The notes below the pieces were generated by a model, which was given only the letters and a program-made list of their open reading frames with translations, searched no databases and was not told where the DNA came from. The position numbers were made by a program, and so were the translations under genes. From Rhopalosiphum padi (lineage: Eukaryota; Arthropoda; Insecta; Hemiptera; Aphididae): DNA of 64,000 nt. The stretch is taken from the NCBI RefSeq assembly GCF_020882245.1, contig NC_083597.1, forward strand, positions 23,352,652 to 23,416,651, given 5' to 3'. Position 1 is the first letter of the stretch. Every line of letters begins with the position of its first letter. Shown here piece by piece: positions 28,701 to 38,079 of the stretch.

Positions 28701-31700
28701 CATATATTTCTAAAAATAATTTCTACGAGTAATCGTGTAAATAATATATATTCATACTTGATCAATATATATATATATATATTTGGATTATGTAGAATTT
28801 CGTATTTAAATAGACACCATGATAATGTATAATTGATTATTACGTGAATATTACGTTCCATTATTTTTTTTATCAGCTATTTAACTATTATATATCTGAA
28901 CTTTAGTGACGAGCGACTGCGATTTTTGTATTGAATTTCTTTTAAATCTATATAATAAATTATTATTATACAATAAAATATACGTGTATTGAAATATACA
29001 TATATAAGTAGCTACAATATTCAAAATTTTTTAGCGATATAACGCGAACAGTTTACCGACACAATATTTTACGTGTTTTATATAGGGTTGATTATATATG
29101 TATGTGTATATACGGTTTAAATAAATGGGATAAACTAGGTCAAATGGGGTAGGCAGTGTCAATAACTTTGGACGACTTATAAAAGAGGGGTCCCTGAAAA
29201 CGACTACTCGGCAGTCGGCATATACGGTATTCTACCTATATGTGTATAAAATATATATTAATACGTATACAAACATATAAATATGCACGTTATTTACATT
29301 TCTAAATTTCTGTTTAGTGTTTCGAGTATTATACGTCGTGTATATTGTATACATATATAATTTAATATGATAAACTATAATATTAGCGTCCAATTAAATT
29401 GTAATAATATAAATTCAATTAATAATATTTATTCAAATACAATATATTAATACTCGTATATTTTAAATTATTATTATTATTTTATTTTATTATAATTATT
29501 ATTATTATATAACAGCGTTAATCGTTAAATAACAACACGATAATGATAAAAATATTCTTTAAAAATATATCCGTATCGAAATTTGAATTAAGTATTTAGG
29601 ATTTTGTGGTAAACATATTTTTAAAAAAGCATTTATTGTTCCCAAATCATCATTTAGAGATTTAACCTAACCTTGGAAAATAGAGAAAAACTTTGATAAA
29701 TCTTCAATAACCGCTGCACTATTCCGATAATTATTAGATCAGCCATCTATATATTATTTTGATTACAAACGAAAATCAAACCTATTAATGTCGATTACAT
29801 ATTACCTAATATGGCTTATGTAGGTAATAACTTATTTTAACCTATATTTTCATAAACATATTCAAAAATTATGCAAAAAAAAAATATATTTATGGAAAAA
29901 AAGCAAAATAAAGTTTGCTCACCGTTATACTCGTACTATATCAGAATGATACGAATCGAATTTATATCTATACAAGAATATAATATACTCCCACCAAAAA
30001 AAAAAAAAAAATTCCAAGTCTTATAGTGATCAGATAGTGATGACTGATGATAGTCCTGTTGGATACAAGAATGATATAATCTCCCATTATCGTGTATTTT
30101 AGTACCTATGGTTTTCGTCGGTGATTCTCGACAATCGCCTGCACCGGACTTTCGGAAACGGGTATATGAATTGGAACTGTCCACGTATACATAGCTGCTG
30201 CACGTGTTAACAATATAATCACGACGGATATCCTGCAACACGCGGAAGATTGGACGAAATCCCGTTTCCGTTTCGACGCTATTCATCTCGATCGCCCGTG
30301 AGTATCATCTCGCGCCTATATTGGATATAGGGGCAGGGGACAGTCTACAATAGAGCTGCGTGTGCGGTAAAATGCAATTTCCGGCTTCGGCGGGGACGTG
30401 TGCGCGAAGCGTGTTAGACAGAAGTCTAAAACATCCGTCACTGGCCTACACGCCCTTCGTAGGCGCCATCTGACAACGTGCCCCGAAAAGAAGTTCATTT
30501 TTATACGCGTTTCCGAAACGGCGTTACTGATTGTAGACAGGAAGTAGGTAGTGAAAATAGAAACAGACAAGACGACGAAAACGAAACGATATACAAACAT
30601 TATATATATATATATCTACTCGTATATTAAAGTTATTATACATTGTTATTTATTCATGTTGTAGTAATATGAATGTTATTAGTTATTACCTATCGTATAA
30701 TGTGAACCAATATTTCGTAACAATAATAATTAAACGTGCATTGCACACAAAACACGTTCAAAACGGTCTATAGTCGTTACGGTTCGGTGTCGTCCCAGTT
30801 TTCGAACGTTTATTTATTTATTTTTTTTATCTCTTTGCAGTGTATTTATTACAATTTTTTTTTTACACCGACTTGTCGTGTGATCGAAAGGTGTGCTACC
30901 TAACTGCGGCAGTATATACGTTGGGTCGTTTACGACCATTAATCATTCTACGTTGTGGGGGGAGGATATCCACACTAACGGAATCAGCCTCGACCCAGGC
31001 GGTAGAACTTTTGCAACGGGGTGAGGAAAGGGCCCCGCGGTGCATTATCAACGCGGTACATTGTATTGTAATCATTTTTTTATTATTTTTTTTTTTATTT
31101 TAATCAATACTTTGGCCCGTTGGGTGGCTTGTGATGAAAACGCAGTTACCCAAAAAATCTGCGTTTGAAATGTAATATTATAATGACTACATTAATTTCC
31201 GCAAAGGAGTAAATCACAATTACATCTATTCTATAGCTTATACAACGAGTTTGAGCACCTAGGACTTAAACCATGAAACAAAAATATTTCAAATCGATAC
31301 GTTCTGTTCCAACCCACTGTGTTATATGTTGTGTATATTTTAGAGATAAGTCGAACTTTAATTTTCACAAACTTAATCTTTATTATCTTCTCGAAATGAA
31401 CAAATGTACTGAAATAAATTCGAACTTTTAAAAATGTAACCATATTTTGATAAAAGCATAGTTTACCAAAAGTGAACATTTTCTTTCCACCAAAAAATGA
31501 CCCACCTTCAGTTTTTAACAATGGAATATTAAAGATATAGATATAGGTATTACTTAGGGGTTTTTTAAATTTGGAAAATTTGGTCTTTTGCCTAATTACT
31601 TTTTTCTAAAAAGTATCGAAGAAAATTAAAGCAGTTATAATTATTTGTTGTGGTTGGCTATTTTATGTCATTATTATTCGTTTATGGCTGTGGGTGTTAC

Positions 31701-34700
31701 TTTGACAAGGAATGTATAAAATACCGTTTGAATTATTAAATTTTTTAAGCAATCGGTAAAAAAAGTTGTCATTTTCCAAGCGATGCCCGTTTGCGATCAT
31801 TTACCTTATTTTTTCGACTCGTTTGTGTACAAATGCACAATTCGATGCGCACGCAATTTTTTAATACCTATACGCGTTTAAACGATCCAAACGTAGAACT
31901 CGTTTGCGTACATAATAACTATAGTAAAAGTCTACCAAAGTTCAAAAAAACTTACAAAAAGCGCTGACAACTCGTATATCGTTTACATCACGCGTTCAAC
32001 AATAAAATTGCATATACAAATATACAATAGGTAACTCAAAACGTAGTCGTATCATCGCTGGAAAAAATTGTAACTTGATTATATTCGTTCCCCTTAATAC
32101 GTATATCTTAGCGAAATATTTAAGATAACCCGTTTCATTATATTACATTAGGTTCTGCTAGTAACATTATTAGTTTAAATTTGGAATGAGATTTAATTGT
32201 TATGCCCTGCAAACGAGTATTACCGTCATTAGCCGAGTATAGACATTTTTGCACGCCCTGCCATAAAGATTCGTAGTAAGAGTTACCTATTACATTTTAT
32301 ACGTCGGTGGTTTACACAAATTAGTTACAATGTTGCAGCGTGTGTTCTATAATGTATATACCACAGGTACTTACACCGACACGCCGTCGGTTGTACTTAT
32401 GGCTTGCGTCGATCAAAGGATTTAGATCGTATTCGTATACATCTGTTTTCTGTTTCATGATGCGTATGGATAGAATGATTCAGATGTGTTTACTTTAATA
32501 TCCCAAACATATAGCTAATCAATAAAATTTTGTGTAGTTTAAGTATGCGTGCCGATCAATTTGATATTAACATGTTTTATTCTACTTATATTTTTTTAGG
32601 ACATACATCAATATTTAATAATAATGTGAACGATTACTTCGATGTTATTAGTAAAAAAAAAAAAATATGTCTAATACCTTTTTACAAAATATAAATAAAA
32701 ATAAAGACTATTGACTAATACAATTATACATAGAAACTATATATTAATACTGTAAGTTTAATTACAAATTAAAATAAATCGAACATATCGGCTATCACAA
32801 TTTTTTTTTCGAGTTTTTATATAAAAAATATATAAATTAAATATTGAATAACCTCAGTCAGTTATTGCTTGTTATTTTATTATTATACGAATAACTATAT
32901 TATATTTAGTTTGATCACTTTTATAATTAATATTAACGTTTACGTTTTTATATTTTAATTTATCGTGATGGTAGGTCACGAGGCTCTAATAAGCCTCCGA
33001 CAAGTTCCTGTTTCCATTGACCCACCCTTTATGAAAGCTACCCCTCAGTGAAATATATTATAGCCAACATAAATATCGTTTGGGCACTTGCGACACTCTG
33101 CACGCGTTATGTAGCAGTATTATTATATAATATTCTAAAAAAAAATCGGAGTTAATAGGCGATATTTTATATCTATATTTAAATATGATTGGAACGACGT
33201 ACACCGCGTTCAACCTTAATTGTTGTAAGTGTTTATCATTATACCCGTATTACGACCGTGTAACAAATCATTTTTACTAAGTAATTTTGAATGTGTATAC
33301 ATAATATATACAAGTGACCTTAATGTACATTCACCTCATCGATTGGTGATCTATAGTGACATACCTAAAATATGTTGGCTTATGTGCTGTACCAACCGGG
33401 GGGTTATAATAAAGTGTCTGTTGTATGACTCGAAAATGTGCTCATACTGTTTTGACGTTCGCCACTGTCCTCTTCGCGTAAAAACTTAAGAAATGTAGGC
33501 CGAGAGACCATGAGAGATTCTTCGAGAACACACCACCGTTGGGATGTTTGTGGATTTCGTAGCGTTTAAACTTTAAAGGTATACCTATTTTGAAAACCAA
33601 CGAGAGTTGAATAATAGAATAGTGTCGTTCGTTTTGTATGACGATGGAAATAATAATAACATGTATGCCGACGCATGCATATCGATGCTTATATACGCAC
33701 AACCATAATAACATATAGTATAATACTATTACGTCGTATCGCTTAGAATTTCATTCAAAACTTTACGGGACGTGATTGTCATATCGTACAAAATAATAAC
33801 ATCCATACATGGTATATACACCTATATACGTCGAGGGATGTCCGGACAATCGACCCCTAGCACGGTCTGCGGCCGTAACACCTGCTCTGCAAATATATAT
33901 CGACATGTTTTTTCACGATACATATTATATTATACATTATATATTGTGATGTTATTATTACTGTATATCCGCGATCACGCGCGTTGCATTATTCAGCCGA
34001 GTACGGCCAGATTATTGTAACGTTCTATATCGCGTTATACTGCAGGAGGAATACCAAAAGGTATAGAATTTCATTTCACCCCCTTCGGCGGGTTGTTGTG
34101 CAGATGCCTACTTATACTCGTCGAGTTATACTGCAAAAGTGGAAATAATAGTAAGTGTAATATATATATGCGATGACCGAGCGTCTTTTTTTTTTACTTT
34201 TTTGCTTTTCCGTTCGTCGATTTGCACCAAGTCGTTCCCTGTATTTTTCGAAACGTTTATTCGGATTTTAACTGTTGTAAAACGAATGTAATTCGCGATG
34301 TAAACGTATAATATTATTGTGTTTCGTATCGATTCTGATCTTCTGCGAATTACTTGTTTTCGGGAATGTCAACGCGACGATAACATCATCGGTTCGTAAT
34401 TGGTAAATACAATAATTAAACGGTTAAAATTACAACTTATTATAATATGATTTAATACGAGTATTACATAACGTAAATGATTTGGTCATGTTATACACCC
34501 ATTTTATACTTAGTCAGTTACTTAATTTTAGTCAGTTTTTCCACACTCACAACTCACGTGCAGTCATATGACGTGCCATACAATTATATGACAGACAGGA
34601 CAACGTACCAGACGATTGTTTTTCTACGCGTTTGTGCAGACCAAATAATTAAAATTTGGATCGAACGACAACGTCGCATAATTTTATTGGGTTGCGCATA

Positions 34701-37089
34701 ATGCTTCTGCATACCTTATATCTGTTGAAGGAATAGCGTGCAGGTTTAACCGGTTTACGACGATTGTCGAGTTGACAAGTCCGCGATCGCTTGTCACGGC
34801 CATGTCGTTAACATGTCAACAAAGGTCAAAGTACGCATTTACGATGGGAAAAAATGATTTTTGTTTTTTTGTTACTATAATATGATAGGTATAATAATGA
34901 GGAGACGTGTAGTGCAAGCATGTGTAAATGTGTCGAACAAATTATAATACACGGTCGGCTAAAGAATAAAGTGGTATTAAAAAAAAAAAAAGGAGAAAAC
35001 TTTATCATAAGCACAAAGTGCCAAAGTAGTACTAAATAATTCGGAACATTTTCCGGAGAACGTGGAAAAAAAGCTGATTGACACTTTGTATAAGTTGTTA
35101 AACAAATCCAAAATAATATATTTAACGCGAACAAACATGTTTTCTTGTAAAATAAATATTAATAGTGTACAGAGTACACGGTGAAGACGAACCTACCCCC
35201 GACCTTTACACGTATAAGCGACCAACACGCCTGTCACTATACATAATGATAGCGTTACGTGTAAACGTAGTATAATATCGAGTTTGAAAAGTTTCGGCTA
35301 TACATAGGTGGTATATGCGGTGCGTGAAATAATAAATTATGCTCCGATGAAAAATGTCGACAACTGCCTGCGCGCGCGTTTAATATTCACGTCGGTGATA
35401 TCCACGTGACGGGGGGGGGGGATTTAGTCGCGTATTGCTGTATTATTGTGCGCGAGTAATCGTATGCTTTTAAAACAAGACAGGGAAGACGGTGCGCTTT
35501 ATTTCCCGACCCTCGTGGGTGTGCATGGTGCAAGAGTTATGGGAGTACGGACCGCGTGTGTTCAAATGGCCCGCAGTAATCCAAACGTTTCGGCAAAAAT
35601 TCGTTATGATGGCGGCGCGAGAAGGAAACGACACTCGTCATCCCCCACTCCCCCCCCCCCACGAAGACGTGGACAGGTAGGCAGTGCCTAGGTGATTTTT
35701 TTCGGTTGATGGTTTTTTTCCTCTTCTTCATCGATCAATCTACTTCATTGTTTACCTTTTTTTCCCTCTCATTTATTATTTCGTTCAATTTTCGTAGGAT
35801 GTAGTACAAAAAAAAAAAGAGAGAATAAACCAAATCCCTCGTCGGGGCTGTACACCGATTACCGGTGACGCCGTCATATATATAATAATATAATATAGTC
35901 TCTACAAATCGATCTAGCCCGGCCCCGTATAATACCTATGCAACACACACGCCACGTGCCGAGTGTATCCGTTCCACCGGGGCGCGTCGTGTTAAGACAC
36001 CTAAATGACGTCCCGAGTTCGTTCGCAATTCGCTACACACACCCTCATCCCGCCAAACAAATATTAGAAGAGTGCATAATGTTTATATGTACTTATTATA
36101 TATGATAACGTCCGATCGGATGCTGGAAAATATGATGTTATGATAGTTCTCACCTGGTTCTCCGAGTGAAGCAGTTTCAGTTGGTCATTGATCAGTGAAT
36201 ACTTGGCCGACTCCTCTTTGCGCAGGGCCCGTTCCTTCTTCAGCTCCGGGCTCCAGAACGTTTTGATGCTGTGCATGCTGGACCCGAGTTTCTGGTTGGT
36301 CAGCTCGAGTTCCTTCTTGAGGTTGGACAGTTCGCGGTGCAGGTCGGTGTTCTGGTGCTGGAGTTCGCCCAGGAAGTGTCCGGTGTCGCGCGCGTTGGAC
36401 ATGAAGTGTCCGCCACCAACGCCACCGCCGCTGATACCACCGCCTGGCGACTGTCTGGCCCTGGTCGACACTGCGCCGTACGGATCGTCGTCCAGCGACG
36501 AAAAACCGCCTCCATAACCGCGGTCCCTGTCGAACGACCTGTAGTCGCGGTCGTAGCAGTATTGGCCGCCGGAGTCGGATAGTATGCCACCGCCGCCGGT
36601 GTTCCGGTCCAGCGACTGGTATCGCGACGGCGGCATGACGCCCATCCGGTCGACGGGACGACTGGCGCTCCGGGACCGGTGGGACGCGCCGCCGGCCGGT
36701 CCCATGGCCCGTCCCCGGTCGTCGAGCAGCACCGGACTGTTCAGGTCGTCGTCTCGGTAATACGACGACGAGACACCACCGCCGCCGCCACCTCCGATGC
36801 CCAGACCACCACCTCCGATGCCGGTCTGATGAGCGCCGCTGCCACCACCGCCGATTCCACCTCCGCCGTGATGGTCGGGCGACCCGGCGCCCGGTCTGAC
36901 CGTTCTCCGGCCAACCGGGCTGTTCCGCTGGCCGCTACCTCCACCTCCGCCCGCTCCTGTAGGATACGTCCTGGACGGCGACCGGTCGACCGTTGGAAGT
37001 TCAGTGGCTATGCGCCGGGTGCCGCGTGGTGAACGCGTTCCCGTGGCGCCTAACGACGATCCAGGCCCGTACGGTTCCCTGGCCGACAT
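3209..37089 (-). CDS. brp: Bruchpilot (ELKS/ERC/CAST family active-zone scaffold), whole coding span
   Basis: Presynaptic active-zone cytomatrix protein. In flies it forms the T-bars and clusters calcium channels and vesicles (family knowledge). I joined these exons (high to low): 36154-37089, 20832-20981, 20644-20740, 20392-20447, 17282-17449, 15376-15543, 14135-15091, 13872-14024, 13544-13732, 13133-13272, 10859-13061, 10328-10585, 10077-10270, 9912-10014, 8266-8499, 7364-7512, 3376-3529, 3209-3268. All introns are GT-AG and all phases fit, giving 6369 nt, 2122 residues and a TGA stop. Alternative exons 19412-19551 plus 18755-19015 can replace 20392-20447 (2237 residues). Diagnostic motifs are SIKTFWSPELKKERALRK and ESIKKLL-like DDSIKKLLDMLQNKG in the core, then almost continuous coiled coil. 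Family assignment is secure. Exact isoforms and any non-coding 5' exon need transcripts. Confidence 0.93.
3376..3529 (-). CDS. brp: brp exon 18: ERC-type C-terminal coiled coil
   Basis: 154 nt, residues 2053-2103. It encodes QEALESAISEKDAHLALLEF, clearly matching KQEALLAAISEKDANIALLEL of vertebrate ERC, and ends LIKRLHEE. The acceptor is TTTCAG and the donor GAA|GTGAGT, phase 0. It lies 3.8 kb from the preceding exon and has no methionine. Confidence 0.9.
3530..7363 (-). other. brp intron between exons 17 and 18
   Basis: 3.8 kb, mostly AT-rich. The only unusual part is a CpG-rich block at about 5160-5620. No further in-frame exon was found. Confidence 0.7.
7364..7512 (-). CDS. brp: brp exon 17: ERC-type C-terminal coiled coil
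   Basis: 149 nt, residues 2003-2051 plus two bases of codon 2052. It starts VCGLEERLSLAENQCKNCRG and ends FSLQSERRKKLQELSQL. It corresponds to the SLAEKETHLTNLRAERRKHLEEVLEM stretch of ERC. A CxxC pair (CKNC) is present, with no sign of a metal-binding domain around it. The acceptor is AATAG and the donor TTGAG|GTAATT, phase 2. Confidence 0.87.
7513..8265 (-). other. brp intron between exons 16 and 17
   Basis: AT-rich intron containing the 50-bp tandem duplication; nothing else seen. Confidence 0.75.
7991..8090. repeat. 50-bp tandem duplication in a brp intron
   Basis: Two adjacent 50-bp units (7991-8040 and 8041-8090) differ at four positions only, so the duplication is fairly recent. It lies in the intron between brp exons 17 and 16. 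Confidence 0.9.
8266..8499 (-). CDS. brp: brp exon 16: ERC-type C-terminal coiled coil
   Basis: 234 nt, 78 residues (1925-2002), phase 0-0. It begins NIDIPEDVGTLLGNFEHVKC. It contains NDHIEELQEALKESVTIISE, which matches RIEELEEALRESVQITAERE of vertebrate ERC1/ERC2, and ends KRKDIQDQ. The acceptor is CCGTAG and the donor CAG|GTATTA. As far as I know, long fly BRP lacks this part. Confidence 0.88.
8500..9911 (-). other. brp intron between exons 15 and 16
   Basis: 1.4 kb AT-rich intron separating the fly-like Gln-rich end from the ERC-like tail. It would also hold the 3'UTR of a form that stops at 9888. No exon seen inside it. Confidence 0.7.
9912..10014 (-). CDS. brp: brp exon 15: Gln-rich segment
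   Basis: 103 nt, residues 1890-1924: EALKNAQPKMRVPHPSSQ, a run of glutamines, then SHTSRQPKKDEE. Fly BRP ends just after an ALKIAQAK and poly-Q stretch, so this is the equivalent place. The donor GAAGAG|GTAACG (phase 0) leads to 8499. If the donor is not used, the frame ends seven codons later (VTSNKLI, TGA at 9888-9890). Confidence 0.88.
10077..10270 (-). CDS. brp: brp exon 14: coiled coil
   Basis: 194 nt, residues 1826-1889 plus two bases of codon 1890. It starts GKSQAGDSDVIKRLQSQIES and contains MERLLQVVQMGQEEQNAKEK, nearly identical to the RLLQLVQMSQEEQNAKEK region close to the end of fly BRP. The donor CAAGA|GTACGT (phase 2) is the only one that keeps frame with the next exon. Confidence 0.91.
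10328..10585 (-). CDS. brp: brp exon 13: coiled coil
   Basis: 258 nt, 86 residues (1740-1825), phase 0-0. It begins LELQEAQKKAHVIASKSSEE, runs through a Gln/Arg-rich coiled coil and ends DLLESQINK. The DAKLKKRKENLDLLE stretch corresponds to VQLRKRKEQMDQLE of fly BRP. The acceptor is ATTAG and the donor AAA|GTAAGT. It has no methionine. Confidence 0.91.
10725..10767. repeat. (AAT)n microsatellite
   Basis: About 14 AAT units in the short intron between brp exons 13 and 12. Confidence 0.92.
10859..13061 (-). CDS. brp: brp exon 12: giant coiled-coil exon
   Basis: 2203 nt without an intron, residues 1006-1739. It is almost uninterrupted heptad-repeat coiled coil rich in E, K, Q and L (for example RDKLQTEAMNNAYEMERAHS). 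A non-helical break with Pro, Gly and aromatic residues (FKPERDYDRFMRDKPVLGRS) lies near residues 1340-1375. Fly BRP also has a break, before its EIDRLRDRLEKAL segment, which resembles DRLRDRLEQSQ here. The acceptor is TTATAG and the donor AAGCAG|GTTGGC. This is the insect-specific half of the protein. Confidence 0.94.
13133..13272 (-). CDS. brp: brp exon 11: coiled coil
   Basis: 140 nt, residues 959-1004 plus two bases of codon 1005. It begins LEKEDAINEVDLQKEKVEKC and ends DRVMEKYD, like the MLEKYDRAQNE region of fly BRP. The acceptor is TTTCAG and the donor GATAG|GTAACA, phase 2. Confidence 0.92.
13544..13732 (-). CDS. brp: brp exon 10: coiled coil
   Basis: 189 nt, 63 residues (896-958, exactly nine heptads), phase 0-0. 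It encodes SMVARLQKEKNQLLDDSEKN up to FEKAQSMFKKTQ, a charged heptad-repeat coiled coil. The acceptor is TTGTAG and the donor ACACAG|GTACTT. Confidence 0.92.
13872..14024 (-). CDS. brp: brp exon 9: coiled coil
   Basis: 153 nt, 51 residues (845-895), phase 0-0. It starts WHIEKEQNTFELTNVQTQLD and continues KSLGQAARLQKDKE, like the ALGQAARMQKERE block of fly BRP. The acceptor is ATCTAG and the donor CAA|GTAAAT. It has no methionine. Confidence 0.9.
14135..15091 (-). CDS. brp: brp exon 8: coiled coil
   Basis: 957 nt, 319 residues (526-844), phase 0-0. It opens with IENLEDLLKEKDNQVEMART and contains CSSEGAVTSLEEAIGDKEKQ, ELGKSKAELEKASSEV and a TTFGRSTLTKSQEMDR stretch, each with a close counterpart in fly BRP. 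It ends TTNELRK before GTAATT. From here on the protein departs from vertebrate ERC and follows the insect-type long coiled coil. Confidence 0.93.
15376..15543 (-). CDS. brp: brp exon 7: coiled coil
   Basis: 168 nt, 56 residues (470-525), phase 0-0. It encodes VEELRSRLEEKNRIIEKKTQ up to KDRKINVLQRK, matching the fly and ERC segment that ends in VLQRKIENLE. The acceptor is AACAG and the donor AAA|GTATGT. There is no internal methionine, so a start-to-stop ORF search would miss it. Confidence 0.92.
15544..17281 (-). other. brp intron between exons 6 and 7
   Basis: 1.7 kb AT-rich intron with the possible decayed inverted-repeat element at 16020-16650. Confidence 0.75.
16020..16650. mobile_element. 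Possible decayed inverted-repeat element
   Basis: Around 16034-16084 the sequence GTTTGATTTTTAA followed by ATCCGATGAATT mirrors the reverse complement of 16588-16632 (ATTTGATTTTTAA, then ATTCCGGTGAATT). The arms are diverged and about 600 bp apart, in the intron between brp exons 7 and 6. Low confidence. Confidence 0.3.
17282..17449 (-). CDS. brp: brp exon 6: coiled coil
   Basis: 168 nt, 56 residues (414-469 in the main path), phase 0-0. It encodes LEEFRSEIQRRDQEIVAMSA and further KMKTLEEQHTDYQRHIGVLK, ending MLQAD. It is highly conserved with fly BRP and recognisable in ERC (HIEVLKESLTAKE). The acceptor is GTACAG and the donor GAC|GTAAGT. Confidence 0.92.
17450..18754 (-). other. brp intron between exons 5b and 6
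   Basis: 1.3 kb AT-rich intron; no coding sequence seen. Confidence 0.75.
18755..19015 (-). CDS. brp: brp exon 5b: alternative exon, second half of ERC-type cassette
   Basis: 87 codons, phase 0 at both ends (ACACAG acceptor, CAA|GTGAGT donor). It begins DLKATNDNLKALQMELEKAY. It includes TLTAILETKDARIATLEKE, which aligns with the ERC1 segment around ALQTVIEMKDSKISSMER, then a short Gly/Pro/Tyr tail (RLYAGSPGHALDRG) ending FKHQ. The KHQ end joins LEEFRSEIQ exactly as the KQ end of exon 4a does. Being symmetric, it could in principle also be added after exon 4a. Confidence 0.82.
19016..19411 (-). other. brp intron between exons 4b and 5b
   Basis: 396 nt with a short TG-rich tract (19381-19405) beside the exon 4b donor. 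On the transcript this is a CA-rich tract directly after the donor, a place where splicing regulators of the hnRNP L type often bind; that role is inference. Confidence 0.5.
19412..19551 (-). CDS. brp: brp exon 4b: alternative exon, first half of ERC-type cassette
   Basis: 140 nt encoding VVEAIELEARQVDLEARL, then ENENLVHHFQSVIRNRDQEL and NSTKR. The acceptor is TTTGTAG and the donor CGC|GTGAGT. It enters in phase 1, so it can follow exon 3 but cannot follow exon 4a without a frameshift. It leaves in phase 0 into 18755-19015. The HVHHLESLLEQ-like stretch resembles vertebrate ERC rather than fly BRP. Coding status is inferred from clean frame, splice sites and coiled-coil character. Confidence 0.82.
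19552..20391 (-). other. brp intron between exons 4a and 4b
   Basis: 840 nt AT-rich intron; no coding sequence seen. Confidence 0.7.
20392..20447 (-). CDS. brp: brp exon 4a: insect-type alternative exon
   Basis: Encodes KEEERQLFQQMQLMAQKQ, matching the segment that follows KGMG in Drosophila BRP. It enters in phase 1 and leaves in phase 0 (AAGCAG|GTCGTT), joining directly to LEEFRSEIQRRD at 17449. Two acceptors lie three bases apart (TTTTAGCAG). The downstream one gives KGVGKEEE, like the fly; the upstream one (exon start 20450) adds an alanine. Confidence 0.88.
20446..20452 (-). promoter_or_regulatory. NAGNAG tandem splice acceptor of brp exon 4a
   Basis: On the minus strand the exon 4a acceptor reads TTTTAGCAG, with two AGs three bases apart. 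Use of the first adds one codon (Val-Ala-Gly-Lys instead of Val-Gly-Lys). Confidence 0.6.
20644..20740 (-). CDS. brp: brp exon 3: ELKS core coiled coil
   Basis: Residues 363-394 plus the first base of codon 395. It encodes ELELRIETQKQTLQSRDDS and then IKKLLDMLQNKGV, strongly conserved in vertebrate ERC1/ERC2 and fly BRP. The acceptor is CCGCAG and the donor GTTG|GTGAGT, phase 1. This phase-1 end decides what can follow: both the exon at 20392-20447 and the exon at 19412-19551 accept phase 1. Confidence 0.92.
20832..20981 (-). CDS. brp: brp exon 2: ELKS core coiled coil
   Basis: Residues 313-362, starting KQSMLVRQLEEELRMRMRGP and ending ILRETIK. The acceptor is TTTTAG and the donor AAG|GTAGCT, phase 0 on both sides. 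The sequence is close to Drosophila BRP, where the core continues from the SIKTFW block into an MLVRQLEEEL segment. The intron before it, about 15.2 kb, is the largest in the gene. Confidence 0.92.
24553..24606. repeat. (TC)n, poly-A and (AAT)n compound repeat
   Basis: Ten TC units, a run of 17 A and several AAT units, in the large first intron of brp. Confidence 0.9.
28329..28374. repeat. Imperfect (AC)n microsatellite
   Basis: Interrupted AC repeat with AT and GC interruptions, in a GC-richer patch of brp intron 1. Confidence 0.85.
36154..37089 (-). CDS. brp: brp exon 1: N-terminus and first ELKS core segment
   Basis: Residues 1-312. The ATG at 37087-37089 is the first in-frame ATG after an in-frame stop near 37270, so the start is well placed. 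Residues 1-220 are Gly/Ser/Arg-rich, with runs of glycine and the insect-BRP-like pieces RSRSASRP and RYQSLDR. From about residue 230 (FLGELQHQNTDLHRELSNLK) the coiled coil begins, followed by SIKTFWSPELKKERALRK, which is the ELKS hallmark. The exon is GC-rich, unlike its surroundings. The donor follows codon CAG (CAG|GTGAG), phase 0. Confidence 0.93.
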
Positions 37090-37331
37090 TCCGGGTCACC
37101 GTCCACTGGTAGGAGTGTATCCGGGTCGGGCCTACTGGCTACCCCTCTCGCGGGTCGATGTCGGTGATGCTGTCGGTGCTTCCGCTGCCGATGGTCGATA
37201 GCCAAACACACGCTGGAGCGCACCGTTACGCGCGGCGAGCCATCGTGTGTAGCGAACGTCCTCTCGCCCGCTCACTCGTACTCGGCAAACTAACAGCCCT
37301 GCGAACTTTCACGTCGACGACTGTTGTAATG

Positions 37332-37357
37332 GTAATAATAATAATAATAATAATAAT
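37332..37357. repeat. (AAT)n microsatellite
   Basis: About eight AAT units in the presumed 5'UTR or promoter of brp. Confidence 0.85.
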
Positions 37358-38050
37358 AGTAATAGTAGCGGTAGTAGGCAGTGGCAGTAATATAAATACG
37401 CGTATTACAGAGCCGGTGGACGAACGGACACGCGCGCTAATCGGTACGGCGAACACTCGCGGCCCAAGGGGCGGCGTGGTAGGGGCGTCGTACGCGCACC
37501 GCGACACTGTACAACATTCGGAGCGCACGCGCACCACCACCGCCGACGACGTAACACGCACACAAAACACACGCGCGCGCACCGACACAGAACACACTCG
37601 GCACACGGGCGGCGCGGCAACGGACGACACACTGAACGCGTTCGAGGCCAGCTGCTGCTCCCTGATCAATGAAGACCCCTTCGAGCCGCCGCGCCGCCAC
37701 GACCCCCCTCTAACCGCGGTATAATACGCCGCCTGCGCGTTACCATTAACGTCATCGGCCGCCGCCGTCGCAGAGTGTATACAGAGTGCGCGCGACGGGG
37801 CGAGTAGGCCAACGCTGAATTCGGCCACGCGCGCGCACACCCGCACAAATGCGCCGTCGCTATATATACCATATATATATATACTCGGGGGTCCCGGACG
37901 ACCCCACCGCCGCCGCCGCCGCACGTTTTTTTGAGCGTAATTTTTTATTTCTGTTAATAGGGTGTTTTGCAGGCGCGAGTAGGATTTTCGTCCGCCGATT
38001 GCCTCGCCCGACCACACATAATGCGTAATGCGCCGACCGCCACCGATTTT

Positions 38051-38079
38051 CGTCGTCGTCGTCGTCGTCGTCGTCGTCA
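38051..38079. repeat. (CGT)n microsatellite
   Basis: About nine CGT units upstream of brp. On the minus strand it reads as poly-Asp, Thr or Arg in the three frames. Confidence 0.9.

Larger units (their letters stand above)
20982..36153 (-). other. brp intron 1 (15.2 kb)
   Basis: Largest intron of the gene, mostly AT-rich. GC/CpG-rich patches lie at about 22600-23900, 28210-28540, 30100-30600 and 35400-35700. Microsatellites are at 24553 and 28329. I found no exon with coiled-coil or other recognisable coding character, and no nested gene. The patches might be internal promoters or alternative first exons. Confidence 0.6.

Noticed and set aside
36188..37032. Several open frames on both strands across brp exon 1
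   Set aside because: By-products of the GC-rich exon in other frames. The minus-strand frame with the ELKS hallmark is the real one.
37158..37724. 188-codon plus-strand open frame
   Set aside because: Antisense over the same GC-rich region, containing an Ile/Val run from an AAT repeat. No coding signature.
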